DNA of 35,394 bases from Clostridium sp. Cult2 (GTDB taxonomy: Bacteria > Bacillota > Clostridia > Tissierellales > Tepidimicrobiaceae), in contig NZ_PPXX01000117.1 in NCBI RefSeq assembly GCF_021655075.1, positions 1 to 35,394 on the forward strand, in the 5' to 3' direction. The translations under genes were made by a program, and so were the position numbers. Below the pieces are notes generated by a model. That model worked only from the letters and a program-made list of their open reading frames with translations, was not told the DNA's origin and did no database searches. Position 1 is the first letter of the stretch. Each line of letters opens with the position of its first letter. Below, piece by piece: positions 28,401 to 35,393 of this stretch.

Positions 28401-29105
28401 ATGTCACAAGACTCTTTGTTATTTATTAGGGATGAATATCCAACCAATACACTTCACTTTATAAAAAAGAATATTGATTCATATGTGAATGATGTTATCT
28501 CTGGGGAGACCTTTGATTTTAATGAAATGGTAGATGTGCTTTCTTTAGATACTAGCGATGAAAATAAAATTAATCTTCTTAAATTTACAGATGAAGCTAT
28601 ATCAATTATAGATACTGATTACTCTAATACGGTAAAGATTTATATACTTAACAATAATTTGGAAGAAAATGATATACCTAAACTGCTTACTGCGTATTTA
28701 CATGAGAATAGTCCTATGAAAATAGAAATTGAAAATCTAACAGTTCGACAAAAACAAGTGATTTTCTCTGAATCATATCCATTTTCTATGCAGTTATTTG
28801 AAAAACTACTCGCAGATACAAGGCTTACTTATGAAGATAAAGTGGAATTTTTCATTATTATTCTTCCGACTTTTGACAAAAGACAAGCAATCATTTATCT
28901 AGATAAATTGAATTTGAAGGATTATGTAAGATTGTTTGATTTGGGTCGACCCAAATTTGTAGTTAACAATGTCAATGAACGGATATTAGAAATTTTCAAG
29001 GATAAAAATTGGATAACGAAATACGAAGTTGATAAAGATGACTCAGGGTATTATCGTGCTTTTGGTAGAAGGTTACAAGATGAACTTCCTAATGAACTTC
29101 TATAA
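25482..29105 (+). CDS. YobI-type membrane P-loop NTPase (KAP/STAND-like)
   Basis: The protein has 1207 aa. Walker A is GAYSAGKS at residues 40-47 (SGAYSAGKSSVLETY). Two hydrophobic segments at about 121-141 and 173-191 look like a transmembrane hairpin inserted into the NTPase. Walker B follows at 238-246 (DVIVFEDMDRYN), then FYLLRDD at about 283. This insertion of two helices between the Walker motifs is the KAP/YobI arrangement. A coiled coil at about 415-505 precedes a helical C-terminal half with repeat-like character. Such proteins are suspected to be membrane-anchored immune effectors, but the role of this family is not established. No ribosome binding site stronger than AAAAGGGG is seen. 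Base style differs from the element backbone (more CGA/CGT arginine codons), suggesting separate acquisition. Confidence 0.75.
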   Translation: MDKYNFQKLTPINDVELNIYDHALDFIFKNDDVKNIAISGAYSAGKSSVLETYKKKHSNIKFLHISLAHFKSPMEKEDEEAEIKESVLEGKILNQLIHQINSDKIPQTNFKIKRQLDNKKIIQNVVLIMITIVMILHLTMFNSWQAFVNSISINWFIWLKNILLLTAYSETRIFSGTILFILFGVIWGKIIKIQKNKNILKKISLQGNEIEIFEENEDSYFDKYLNEVLYLFENSDADVIVFEDMDRYNVNQIFQRLREVNTLVNNQLKKENKNPLRFFYLLRDDIFISKDRTKFFDYIMPVVPVIDSSNSYDQFIAHFKAGGIFELFKQNFLQDVSLYVDDMRILKNIYNEFVVYNNRINTTEQDYNKLLALIIYKNIFPRDFSDLQLNKGFIYTLFAKKEGFISDEKNNINKKIDTLNEKIDKAQKEILCSDEELSMVYSKKIEELGYYRHKEKEILNEEWDERKEAVKNKEVENIERIKQDIFNLQEELEMLKNKKLCNIISRNNIDNIFKTTYINEIGVERDFNEIKETPYFDLIKYLIRNGYIDESYADYMTYFYENSLSRIDKTFLRSVSDKKAKEYTYELKSPRMVIDRLSDVSFDEEEILNFDLFCFLLTTPEYDMQLHRFLLQLKNTKNFKFIQGFFISEREIQQLVFKLNNQWQNFFSEILSNGVFTESQVKLYSIYTLYYSQDIINMVNNEKSLTDYISDNSNYLDIENPNIDKLIKGFKLINICFKSINYDIANKDLFIAVYENRLYQITFGHITLMLKTFYGIEESEDFNHKNYTLILSLPESPLAQYINGNINYYIEIIINHCEGSIVDDESVVLSMLNNDEITLENKLEYIKVLKTPITLLEKVSDKDTWSLLLQNNLVVYSENNILEYFFNSEKNLDDILVEFVNSQDNHLDFSDSINDFGKDASSSFFKVAIVCNDLNNEKYREIMRSLRRYYDSFKTEGISNEKIDILIDLETIRMSQDSLLFIRDEYPTNTLHFIKKNIDSYVNDVISGETFDFNEMVDVLSLDTSDENKINLLKFTDEAISIIDTDYSNTVKIYILNNNLEENDIPKLLTAYLHENSPMKIEIENLTVRQKQVIFSESYPFSMQLFEKLLADTRLTYEDKVEFFIIILPTFDKRQAIIYLDKLNLKDYVRLFDLGRPKFVVNNVNERILEIFKDKNWITKYEVDKDDSGYYRAFGRRLQDELPNELL

Positions 29106-29141
29106 CATATATTGATTAGGTTAGAACCACATATCTACTTT

Positions 29142-29171
29142 AACTGCGTCCCTATTGGGACGCAGTTTTTT
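29142..29171 (+). terminator. Rho-independent terminator of the YobI module
   Basis: An 11-bp perfect stem AACTGCGTCCC / GGGACGCAGTT with a TATT loop (29142-29167) and a six-T run to 29171. It is 36 bases after the YobI stop and touches the 5' end of the intron fragment. Confidence 0.95.
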
Positions 29172-29175
29172 GATT

Positions 29176-29450
29176 GTATGCCCAGTATGGGCAACAACTT
29201 GGTTGTGAAAGTCCACTACGGGCTTGGTAGTAGGAACCGTTAGCTAAGAGCAAGGGTGTCCACGGCGACGTGGAATCTGAAGGAAACTGGAAGCAAAATC
29301 CCGAACCGACGAACAGAAATCACATCAGGCTGATTTAGAGTGGACGAGTTTACGATACAAAACAAAGTCCAATACTACCCGAACTATACACAGTAAATGT
29401 GACGGTTACATGGGATGAAGGTTGTTGTTCTTACCTGGGGTGTGGGAGGT
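29176..29450 (+). mobile_element. Group II intron, 5' fragment only
   Basis: From GTATGCCCAG at 29176 the sequence shows the landmarks of domain I of Firmicutes group II introns: a GCCC/GGGC first stem, GTTGTGAAAGTCCACTACGG, GGAATCTGAAGGAAACTGG, CGACGAACAGAAATCACAT, and GAGTGGACGAGTTTACGATA. Similarity breaks off around 29440-29455 (after TTCTTACCTGGGG). No reverse transcriptase frame and no domain V/VI hairpin follow, so the intron is dead. The first bases GTATG deviate from the usual GTGYG. It begins five bases beyond the T-run of a terminator, an insertion context known for group IIC introns; the class of this fragment I leave open. Confidence 0.75.
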
Positions 29451-29573
29451 CGGTAAATAAATTAATTATTTATCTCTTACCCGATTACCTAGACTTAGAT
29501 CCATAAGGCTATTTATCCATCGGATTAGGATTTCCATAGCCAGACAAACTTCTAAAAAACTATTTTTATAAAT

Positions 29574-29628
29574 CCTTATAAATTCCTTATAATTACCTTG
29601 TATACTTTAATTATAGATTAAATATAAG
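29574..29628 (+). promoter_or_regulatory. Promoter region with three 11-bp-spaced CCTT repeats
   Basis: CCTTATAAATT, CCTTATAATTA and CCTTGTATACT begin at 29574, 29585 and 29596, exactly one helical turn apart. They overlap or abut a weak promoter (TTGTAT at 29598, TATAAG at 29623, spacer 19). Such phased direct repeats are the usual binding site of OmpR-family regulators, and the encoded response regulator of this cluster is the obvious candidate. The AT hairpin TAAATAA/TTATTTA at 29454-29472 lies upstream. Confidence 0.5.
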
Positions 29629-29649
29629 ATTAATTTAGGAGGTAAGGGA

Positions 29650-30354
29650 ATGTCAGATTATATTTTAGAAGTAAAGGGATTAACTAAAAAATTTAGGAGT
29701 CAAGTAGCTGTTAATAATGTTTCTATATCAATTAGGAAGAATTCTGTATATGGACTACTTGGACCAAATGGTGCTGGAAAGTCAACCATATTAAAAATGA
29801 TTACAGGGATAATGAAACCATCCTCTGGAGAAATATTATTTGAAGACCATCTGTGGACAAGAAAGGACTTAAAAGATATAGGAGCATTAATTGAAGAACC
29901 AGCAATTTATCCAAATTTAACTGCAAGAGAAAACTTGAAGGCTGCCTCTACTCTTTATGGACTGCCAAAGGAGAGAGTAGAAGAAGTACTTGACATTATA
30001 GGTCTTAGGCAGGCTGAAAAAAAGAAAGTAAGGAATTTTTCCATGGGGATGAAACAAAGATTAGGACTTGGAATGGCTATTATAAATAATCCCAAACTGC
30101 TTATTCTGGATGAGCCTACTAATGGACTTGATCCAATAGGAATAGAAGAATTAAGGGAATTAATTCGTTCATTTCCTGCCATGGGAATTACAGTGATTTT
30201 ATCTAGCCATATTTTATCAGAAGTAGCACAAGTGGCTGATAAGGTGGGAATCATATCCAATGGTATTATTGGCTATGACGGAGAGTTAAGCAAGGAAGAT
30301 GATCTTGAATATTTGTTTAAAGAAATTATAAAAAGAAACAGGGGTGAAAATTAA
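29650..30354 (+). CDS. LanF/BcrA-type ABC transporter ATPase (antimicrobial peptide immunity)
   Basis: The protein has 234 aa, with AGGAGGTAAGGGA before the ATG. It is a complete ABC ATPase: Walker A GPNGAGKST at 38-46, signature FSMGMKQRLGLGM at about 135-147, Walker B LLILDEPTNGLDP, and the H-loop in LSSHILSE. Length and sequence fit the lantibiotic/bacitracin immunity ATPases (LanF, BcrA, CprA type). It would power two dissimilar permeases encoded directly downstream, expelling cationic peptides from the membrane. Its stop shares a base with the next start. It is probably induced by the two-component genes at the end of the cluster. The substrate cannot be told from sequence. Confidence 0.88.
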   Translation: MSDYILEVKGLTKKFRSQVAVNNVSISIRKNSVYGLLGPNGAGKSTILKMITGIMKPSSGEILFEDHLWTRKDLKDIGALIEEPAIYPNLTARENLKAASTLYGLPKERVEEVLDIIGLRQAEKKKVRNFSMGMKQRLGLGMAIINNPKLLILDEPTNGLDPIGIEELRELIRSFPAMGITVILSSHILSEVAQVADKVGIISNGIIGYDGELSKEDDLEYLFKEIIKRNRGEN

Positions 30355-31079
30355 TGATTGATATAGTAAAATCAGAATTCTTAAAAAACAAAAGAACATC
30401 AACAAATAAATTTATCCTAATAACACCATTTTTTTCTCTTATATTATCTGCCTTATGGGGAGGAGGTCAAAATGGTGCATATAACTGGTGGTATGCTATG
30501 TTCCTTCCAGGAATGTTAGCTCTTATATCTGCCCAAACAATTACAAAGGAGAAAAACCTTTCCTATAAGGGGATGCTTTTGTATCCTCAAAGTAAAGAGA
30601 GGATATGGATAGGAAAGATACTATACATTAGTATTTTGTTAGTATTTACCAACTTGATATTTATGTTAGGAGCAGAGGTATTTGCTTTAATATGTGGCTC
30701 TACTATTCCTTTAAGAGCAAATATATTAGGAACTATTGTATTAATTTTTACATTTTTATTTAATATTCCTATCATTATGTTTTTAACTGCTAAGTTCAAC
30801 ATTTTCCTTGCTGTTATTTTTAATCTAGGAATGACAATTTTCGGAATTATAAGCTATGGATCTGGAATAAATTTAATTTTAAAGATCTTACCTTATGGGA
30901 CATCATCCGCTCTAATGGTTCCAATTTTAGGTATTCTACCAAATGGCCTTCCAGCTCCAGAAATCAACTCAATGCCAAATAGAACTGGGGTATTAGGCAG
31001 TACTTTAATCAGTATTATTATCTTTCTGATATTGGCTATTCTTACTACAATATGGTTCGGAAAAAAAGAGGTGAATTAA
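30354..31079 (+). CDS. LanE-type ABC permease
   Basis: The protein has 241 aa, starting at the ATG that overlaps the ATPase stop. It has six probable transmembrane segments: at about 23-38, 45-60, the ILLVFTNLIFMLGAEVFALI stretch, two more in the middle, and the C-terminal ISIIIFLILAILTTIWF. It starts with the typical MIDIVKSEFLKNKRTS, a cytosolic N-terminus found in MutE/EpiE/LanE permeases (ABC-2 family), and contains the SAQTITKEKNLSYKGMLLYP loop. It forms the membrane part of the LanFEG transporter with the next gene. No internal defect was seen. Confidence 0.85.
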   Translation: MIDIVKSEFLKNKRTSTNKFILITPFFSLILSALWGGGQNGAYNWWYAMFLPGMLALISAQTITKEKNLSYKGMLLYPQSKERIWIGKILYISILLVFTNLIFMLGAEVFALICGSTIPLRANILGTIVLIFTFLFNIPIIMFLTAKFNIFLAVIFNLGMTIFGIISYGSGINLILKILPYGTSSALMVPILGILPNGLPAPEINSMPNRTGVLGSTLISIIIFLILAILTTIWFGKKEVN

Positions 31080-31835
31080 ATGATAGAATTTAAAAAGCTT
31101 ATAAAAGCTGATATAATAAAATTTAAATCTACCCAAATTCCATGGATGCACCTGTATATCCCTATATTAGGGTTAATCATATTTTTAAGCTATTATTCTT
31201 ATACACCTTGGACTAGTTTTAGCAAGATATCAGCTTATTTACAAGTTTTAAGCATAACATTTCCAATGTTAATAGGAATAATCACTTCAATAGTAGCAGA
31301 GCAAGAATATATAGCAGGGGGCTTTAAAAATATTTTAATTGCTTCAGAGACAAAGAATTTAAGTATAATGAGTAAATTTACCTTATGTTTATTATTTGGA
31401 AGTTTAAGTACTATATTGGCAGTTGTTGGTTTTTATATAGGTTATTCTTTTATAGATAGTAATATCTATCCTATTTATATAAACCTGGCTATTGTGGCAA
31501 TTCTAATAGGGTCCAATATATTCTTATATATACTACATTTATTTTTAAGTTTTAGATTTTCTAAGGCAGTTTCTATTGGAGTGGGTATTGCTGAATCTCT
31601 TGTAGCAGCCTTATTTTTAACAGGAATGGGGGATGGCAGATGGCCTTTTCTTCCAAGTTCATGGAGTATTAGGTTTACTTCATCATTGCTTATGAAGTAT
31701 CAAAGTGCTGAAGACATATTGCTAGACCAAGATTTAAAACTAGGAATTATTATATCTATAGTTTTAACTTTTATATCATTTGTAATTATGTTAGTATGGT
31801 TTAAAAACTGGGAAGGAAATAGAACCGAAGAGTAG
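31080..31835 (+). CDS. LanG-type ABC permease
   Basis: The protein has 251 aa; the start immediately follows the previous stop. It is an ABC-2-type permease with six predicted membrane segments, opening with MIEFKKLIKADIIKFKSTQIPWMHLYIPILG and containing IVAEQEYIAGGFKNILIASETK, the counterpart of the loop in its partner. It is the second, divergent permease of the LanFEG set, as in C. difficile CprABC and nisin/subtilin immunity. The gene order F-E-G followed by regulator and kinase matches these systems. No lantibiotic structural or biosynthesis gene is nearby, so this is a stand-alone resistance cluster. Confidence 0.85.
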   Translation: MIEFKKLIKADIIKFKSTQIPWMHLYIPILGLIIFLSYYSYTPWTSFSKISAYLQVLSITFPMLIGIITSIVAEQEYIAGGFKNILIASETKNLSIMSKFTLCLLFGSLSTILAVVGFYIGYSFIDSNIYPIYINLAIVAILIGSNIFLYILHLFLSFRFSKAVSIGVGIAESLVAALFLTGMGDGRWPFLPSSWSIRFTSSLLMKYQSAEDILLDQDLKLGIIISIVLTFISFVIMLVWFKNWEGNRTEE

Positions 31836-31845
31836 GGGGTATTAA

Positions 31846-32505
31846 ATGGCCAATATTTTAGTAGTGGATGATGATAAAGCTATTCTAGATTTGATTGAAA
31901 ACATATTAAGTAAAAGCAATCATTTTATTAAAAAAATAGATAAACCCGAAAAGGTTCTTTCTGAAGATTTAAGTTTCTATCATTTAATAATTCTAGATGT
32001 AATGATGCCTGAAATTGATGGATTTAGCTTATGTTCTAAGATAAGGATACAGGTAGATTCACCTATTTTATTTCTTACAGCAAAATCAGACGAAGCAGAT
32101 ATAATTAGGGGGCTAGGATTAGGTGCAGATGATTACTTAACTAAACCCTTTGGAGTTCAGGAACTTCGTGCAAGGGTAGATGCCCATATTAGAAGAGAAG
32201 AAAGGGAAAAGATAAACTATATAAATATAGGTGATGTTAAATTCTTGCTATCAAGTAAAGAATGTTTCGTATTAGATAATAGGGTATCTCTAACTAAAAG
32301 TGAATATGAAATAAGTGAGTATTTAGCCCTTAATAGAGGTCAAGTTTTTTCAAGGGAACAAATTTTTGAATCCGTTTTTGGCTTTGAAAAGGAAAGCAAT
32401 TTAAATGTAATAGCTGAGCATATAAAAAACATTAGAGCCAAGTTTATACAATTTAGCATAGAACCAATCAAGACAGTTTGGGGAGTAGGTTACAAATGGG
32501 ATTAA
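31846..32505 (+). CDS. OmpR-family response regulator
   Basis: The protein has 219 aa, with GTAGGGGGTATTAA before the ATG. The receiver domain has the acidic pocket VVDDD (8-10), phospho-acceptor D51 in LIILDVMMP, T77 in FLTAKSD and K98 in YLTKPFG. The C-terminal winged helix contains LTKSEYEISEYLALNRGQVFSREQI and ends VWGVGYKWD, as in OmpR/PhoB proteins. It probably controls the transporter genes through the phased CCTT repeats at 29574-29606. It overlaps the kinase gene by 10 bases. It is intact although its kinase is not, so it may be orphaned or constitutively inactive. Confidence 0.9.
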   Translation: MANILVVDDDKAILDLIENILSKSNHFIKKIDKPEKVLSEDLSFYHLIILDVMMPEIDGFSLCSKIRIQVDSPILFLTAKSDEADIIRGLGLGADDYLTKPFGVQELRARVDAHIRREEREKINYINIGDVKFLLSSKECFVLDNRVSLTKSEYEISEYLALNRGQVFSREQIFESVFGFEKESNLNVIAEHIKNIRAKFIQFSIEPIKTVWGVGYKWD

Positions 32506-33524
32506 GAAGAAGTAAAAGCAAAAGTCTTCGTACAATATTTATAAAATATATTTTATATCTTGGAGTATTTATTACAACCCTAATGTTAGTGAATTATTTA
32601 GTATTTGGGATAGCTTCAATTGGAGTATACCCAGCAAATTATTCTGAAAGAATAATTCAAAAAAACTATGATGAACTAAAAAATTCACCTAAGGTAAATA
32701 TGGATTTATTGACACCAATGTGTAATTTTGGGGTCTATTCAGAAGCAGGAGATTTTTTATATGGTAATTTTTCTGTTAAATATATAGATGATAGTTGGGA
32801 TAACTATAGGAAGGGGAAAAATACAATTGGACTATCAGACTATATTATTAGTATTGAGAGGGAAGAAGAAGTATTGATTATTAGCTATCCTTTAAGTATG
32901 CAGTTTACAAATGATGGATTGAGAAAAACTTTGCCTAATGCAGAATTAACAATTATATTTTCATTTTTGTTTCAATTATTTATATTGATTATTCTATGGT
33001 CGAATAGATTAGCTAAAAGGATAAATAGCGAGTTAAGAAATCTCTTGAATACTGTAGAGAAAATAGAAGAACATAATTTAGACTTTGATGTAGGTGTAAG
33101 TAATATAGGGGAGATAAATCTGGTTCTTCAAGGTATTGATATGATGAAGAATTCTTTAAAGACTGCTTTAGAAGAACAGTGGAATTTTGAACAGAAAAAG
33201 AAAGAACAAATATCTGCTCTCGCCCATGATGTAAGGGCGCCCCTTACTATAGTAAAGGGAAATGTAGGTTTACTAAAGGAAACTGATGTCACAGATGAAC
33301 AGAAAAATTACTGTAACTATATTGAAAAAAGCAGTAATCAGATGGAAGAATATTTACAAAGATTATTAGGTCAGTTTACAAGGAACTACACGCAGACCGT
33401 GAAACGGGCTGCTGACAACAAACGGCGGTATGCTCCCGGAGAGGGCAGCATACCGCCTGTTTTGTTGTCTAGGGTTTCCAAAGGGGTGCCCCCTTTGGCA
33501 CACGACTTTGCTTGCAAAGTGTAG
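32496..33524 (+). pseudogene. Histidine kinase truncated before its ATPase domain
   Basis: The start ATG at 32496 lies inside the regulator's end. There are two membrane segments (about 16-40 and 150-168) with a short extracellular sensor between them, a HAMP-like linker, and the dimerisation helix ISALAHDVRAPLTIVKGN with phospho-H244. Native sequence stops near residue 292 (about 33372), in MEEYLQRLLGQFT. The next 50 codons read through unrelated GC-rich DNA and end by chance at 33524. The N, G1 and G2 boxes of the HATPase domain are missing, so autophosphorylation is impossible. Related kinases of peptide-resistance clusters are about 450 aa. The break marks a recombination junction. Confidence 0.88.
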
Positions 33525-33945
33525 TGTGTTATACCTGCTGGCGTGGCTGACAGAGGAAACGGGGTGCGGTGCTTCTTGCACCCCGTTTGCTCCGGCAGGA
33601 AAACAGGCTGAATTTTTGCGAATGGGAATGAGCAAAAAATCGGCCTGTTTTCAGAGAACGGCGGCAGGTATATGAAAGCCCCCGTCCCTCGTCCTTCGCT
33701 CCGACTTGTGGACAAAGTGTCCCGAAGTGTGGCCACACTCCCGGAAAAGTAGCAGGACAGCAGGCAACCGTCAAGGCTGAAATGAACGGGTTTGCACCCG
33801 GCCTTGACCGCCGCCCGCCGCCCCGCTGGATGGGTGGACAAGGCGGCCAATCCCTCAAAGTGCTTGTCCGCGCTCTTTCTGATTTTGAGGTATTCAGTTT
33901 TTCAAAATTGAATAATCAAAATAAATTTTTTCGATTGAAAAAATT
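33373..33945. other. GC-rich non-coding patch with strong hairpins
   Basis: Base composition jumps from AT-rich to GC-rich at the broken kinase. Within the patch are an imperfect 20-bp stem (GACAACAAA at 33414-33422 and GGCGGTATGCT at 33424-33434, pairing with AGCATACCGCC at 33447-33457 and TTTGTTGTC at 33461-33469), ACTTTGC/GCAAAGT near 33504-33520, and a perfect 11-bp stem AAACGGGGTGC / GCACCCCGTTT at 33557-33588. The 14-bp palindrome AGTGTGGCCACACT is at 33726-33739. Open frames on both strands are short, overlapping and without family resemblance, so I call no gene. I take it to be a fragment of another Tn1549-like element. Confidence 0.6.
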
Positions 33946-33952
33946 TTATTTG
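33918..33952 (-). terminator. AT hairpin at the end of the ANT(6) gene
   Basis: AAATTTTTTC (33923-33932) and GAAAAAATTT (33937-33946) form a perfect 10-bp stem with a GATT loop, extended on both sides by A/T pairs with one bulge. The resistance gene's TAA lies in the stem. It probably works as a weak, possibly bidirectional terminator. Confidence 0.45.
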
Positions 33953-34812
33953 TTATCATCTTCAATGCCATATTTTTTCTTTTGCCGAATCACATAATTA
34001 CTGATTTTTTCATCATATAGTGGATACTGGTAATCCAACTGGCATGCCACTTCTGACGAAACCTCCCGGAACAATGCCATACATTGTTCAAAGGATTCCC
34101 ACATATGGGGATAGGAATCCATATTATAAGTGGACATAAGTCGTTCCCACAATTCCTCTGGGACATATTGCTTCATAAATTTATAGTTTTTTCCCAAACT
34201 GAAATGAAATCCCTGTTTGATACCAATCAGCCAGGAAATCATGCGAAGCAATTCTTTTCGTACTATATCATTCATATGGTCAATAGCAAAAAGAATTTCT
34301 TTGCGGCATAAGCCCTTTACTACATATGTTGTAGTATTCCAAAATTCATTACAGCAATCGTCAAACATTCTTTGAGTAGGCTTCTGCAAGTGGTAGTCTA
34401 TATCCGTTGGTATTGGCGGCTTTACGATACGGTTGTCTTTATCCAACAGTAACTTTACCAGTTTATCCCATGTAAAATACTCGTCTATCAGTTCCAGCGG
34501 CAGCAAAGTTAAATCTATCTTAACATCATCAGTAAACAGCATTAAATATGAAAATCCCTTTTCTACAGCTGGAAATAATTCCATATCTTCCGGCTTTTGC
34601 AGAATCAACCTTTCACCAAATATATCTAGCCATTTATCATCACTTGTGAAGCTGTCCATATCCGTAACAAAAAAAGTAATATCAAAATCCTGAAAATCAT
34701 CAGGCGGAATATTTGTATTTGTTCTAGATCCTTCCAAAGTAACCATGCGAATGCGTTTGTCTGTTTTTGCAAAATTCAAAACAATATCATAAACTTCCTT
34801 TTCTGATCTCAT
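33946..34812 (-). CDS. ant(6)-I: Aminoglycoside 6-adenylyltransferase ANT(6)-I family (streptomycin resistance)
   Basis: The protein has 288 aa from the ATG at 34812, preceded by GGAGGAGATAAAA; a TTG six codons earlier is unlikely. It starts MRSEKEVYDIVLNFAKTDKR. The nucleotidyltransferase motif is LEGSRTN at 27-32 and DFQDFDITFF with D42 and D44 as metal ligands, followed by LILQKPEDMELFP and VKIDLTLLPLE. The C-terminal half has the family block CCNEFWNTTTYVVKGLCRKEILFAIDH and ends SNYVIRQKKKYGIE. It transfers AMP to the 6-position of streptomycin. All motifs are intact. The protein resembles ANT(6)-Ia/Ib but which allele it is I cannot say. It is flanked on both sides by GC-rich remnants, pointing to transfer as a cassette. 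Confidence 0.93.
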   Translation of the reverse strand: MRSEKEVYDIVLNFAKTDKRIRMVTLEGSRTNTNIPPDDFQDFDITFFVTDMDSFTSDDKWLDIFGERLILQKPEDMELFPAVEKGFSYLMLFTDDVKIDLTLLPLELIDEYFTWDKLVKLLLDKDNRIVKPPIPTDIDYHLQKPTQRMFDDCCNEFWNTTTYVVKGLCRKEILFAIDHMNDIVRKELLRMISWLIGIKQGFHFSLGKNYKFMKQYVPEELWERLMSTYNMDSYPHMWESFEQCMALFREVSSEVACQLDYQYPLYDEKISNYVIRQKKKYGIEDDNK

Positions 34813-34900
34813 TTTTATCTCCTCCAATTATTGAAATAGGTGTGAAGCCATTTTAGGGCTTTCCCGCCTTGATTACCCTTTAGCAAAGACGGGCGGGGCT

Positions 34901-34945
34901 GTCAACGGCGGCGCATGAAATGCGCCGTTCATCTTGACCGTTGAC
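34901..34945. repeat. Nested inverted repeat upstream of the ANT(6) gene
   Basis: Outer arms GTCAACGG (34901-34908) and CCGTTGAC (34938-34945) enclose an inner hairpin GGCGCAT / ATGCGCC with a GAA loop at about 34910-34926. It lies 90 bases upstream of the resistance gene, in the 155-bp gap after the racemase remnant. It could be a terminator-like or attenuator structure, or an end of the inserted cassette. No T-tract was seen. Confidence 0.6.
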
Positions 34946-34968
34946 TGGCTCGGCTGGCTTTGCTATTT

Positions 34969-35253
34969 TTATCGAATTGCATATTGGTAAATTGCATTGA
35001 TATGTACTTGGGTTGTATTCACGATTGGCACATTAACATCTTCGGGCTTTATGGCAAGTGGCAGCTCCGTACAGGCGAGAATGAGTGCATCTACATTTTC
35101 TTTTTCAATGTATTTATTTGCCAGTGCAATCATTTTCTCTTTATCACTAGGAATTACTATGCCATTCTCTAAATTGGGGTATATCAGTTTTCCTAATAGA
35201 GATATTATTTTTTCGCTATCGCCTTTACAAGTAACATCATCGGGCGGCGAAGT
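34969..35253 (-). pseudogene. Asp/Glu racemase C-terminal remnant
   Basis: Minus-strand reading gives SEKIISLLGKLIYPNLENGIVIP, then a helix and VDALILACTELPLAIKPEDVNVPIVNTTQVHINAIYQYAI before the stop. The LACTELPL segment contains the second catalytic cysteine of the aspartate/glutamate racemase family. The N-terminal half with the first cysteine is absent, and a stop at 35254-35256 blocks the frame. The gene is therefore truncated by a deletion that joined it to the methyltransferase remnant upstream. Confidence 0.75.
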
Positions 35254-35393
35254 TCATCTTCCATACCCGGAATATCCATCATCTCTTTAGGCGGTTCTGC
35301 TTCCTCTACAACTTTAAGCTCAAACCCATTGTTCAGCAATCCCATTATAATCTGTGTAAGTGTGTGATGTTGTTTTACTACATCACATCCTAA
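35205..35393 (-). pseudogene. SAM-dependent methyltransferase C-terminal remnant (partial)
   Basis: The frame enters from the window edge and reads LGCDVVKQHHTLTQIIMGLL, then NNGFELKVVEEAEPPKEMMDIPGMEDELRRPMMLLVKA and a short tail AIAKK before TAA. The MEDELRRPMMLLVKA pattern is the final strand of class I methyltransferases found beside resistance genes in Gram-positive bacteria. The last few codons overlap the racemase remnant in another frame, so the natural end may be altered. How much of the gene lies beyond the window is unknown. Confidence 0.6.

Noticed and set aside
29176-29650. Complete group II intron or a retron RNA
   Set aside because: No reverse transcriptase frame and no domain V/VI hairpin follow; only 5' intron motifs are present.
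33386-33850. Long minus-strand open frame (about 150 codons) in the GC-rich patch
   Set aside because: It runs across several strong hairpins, has no ribosome binding site worth the name and no recognisable domain, and competes with equally long frames on both strands. High GC explains the lack of stops.
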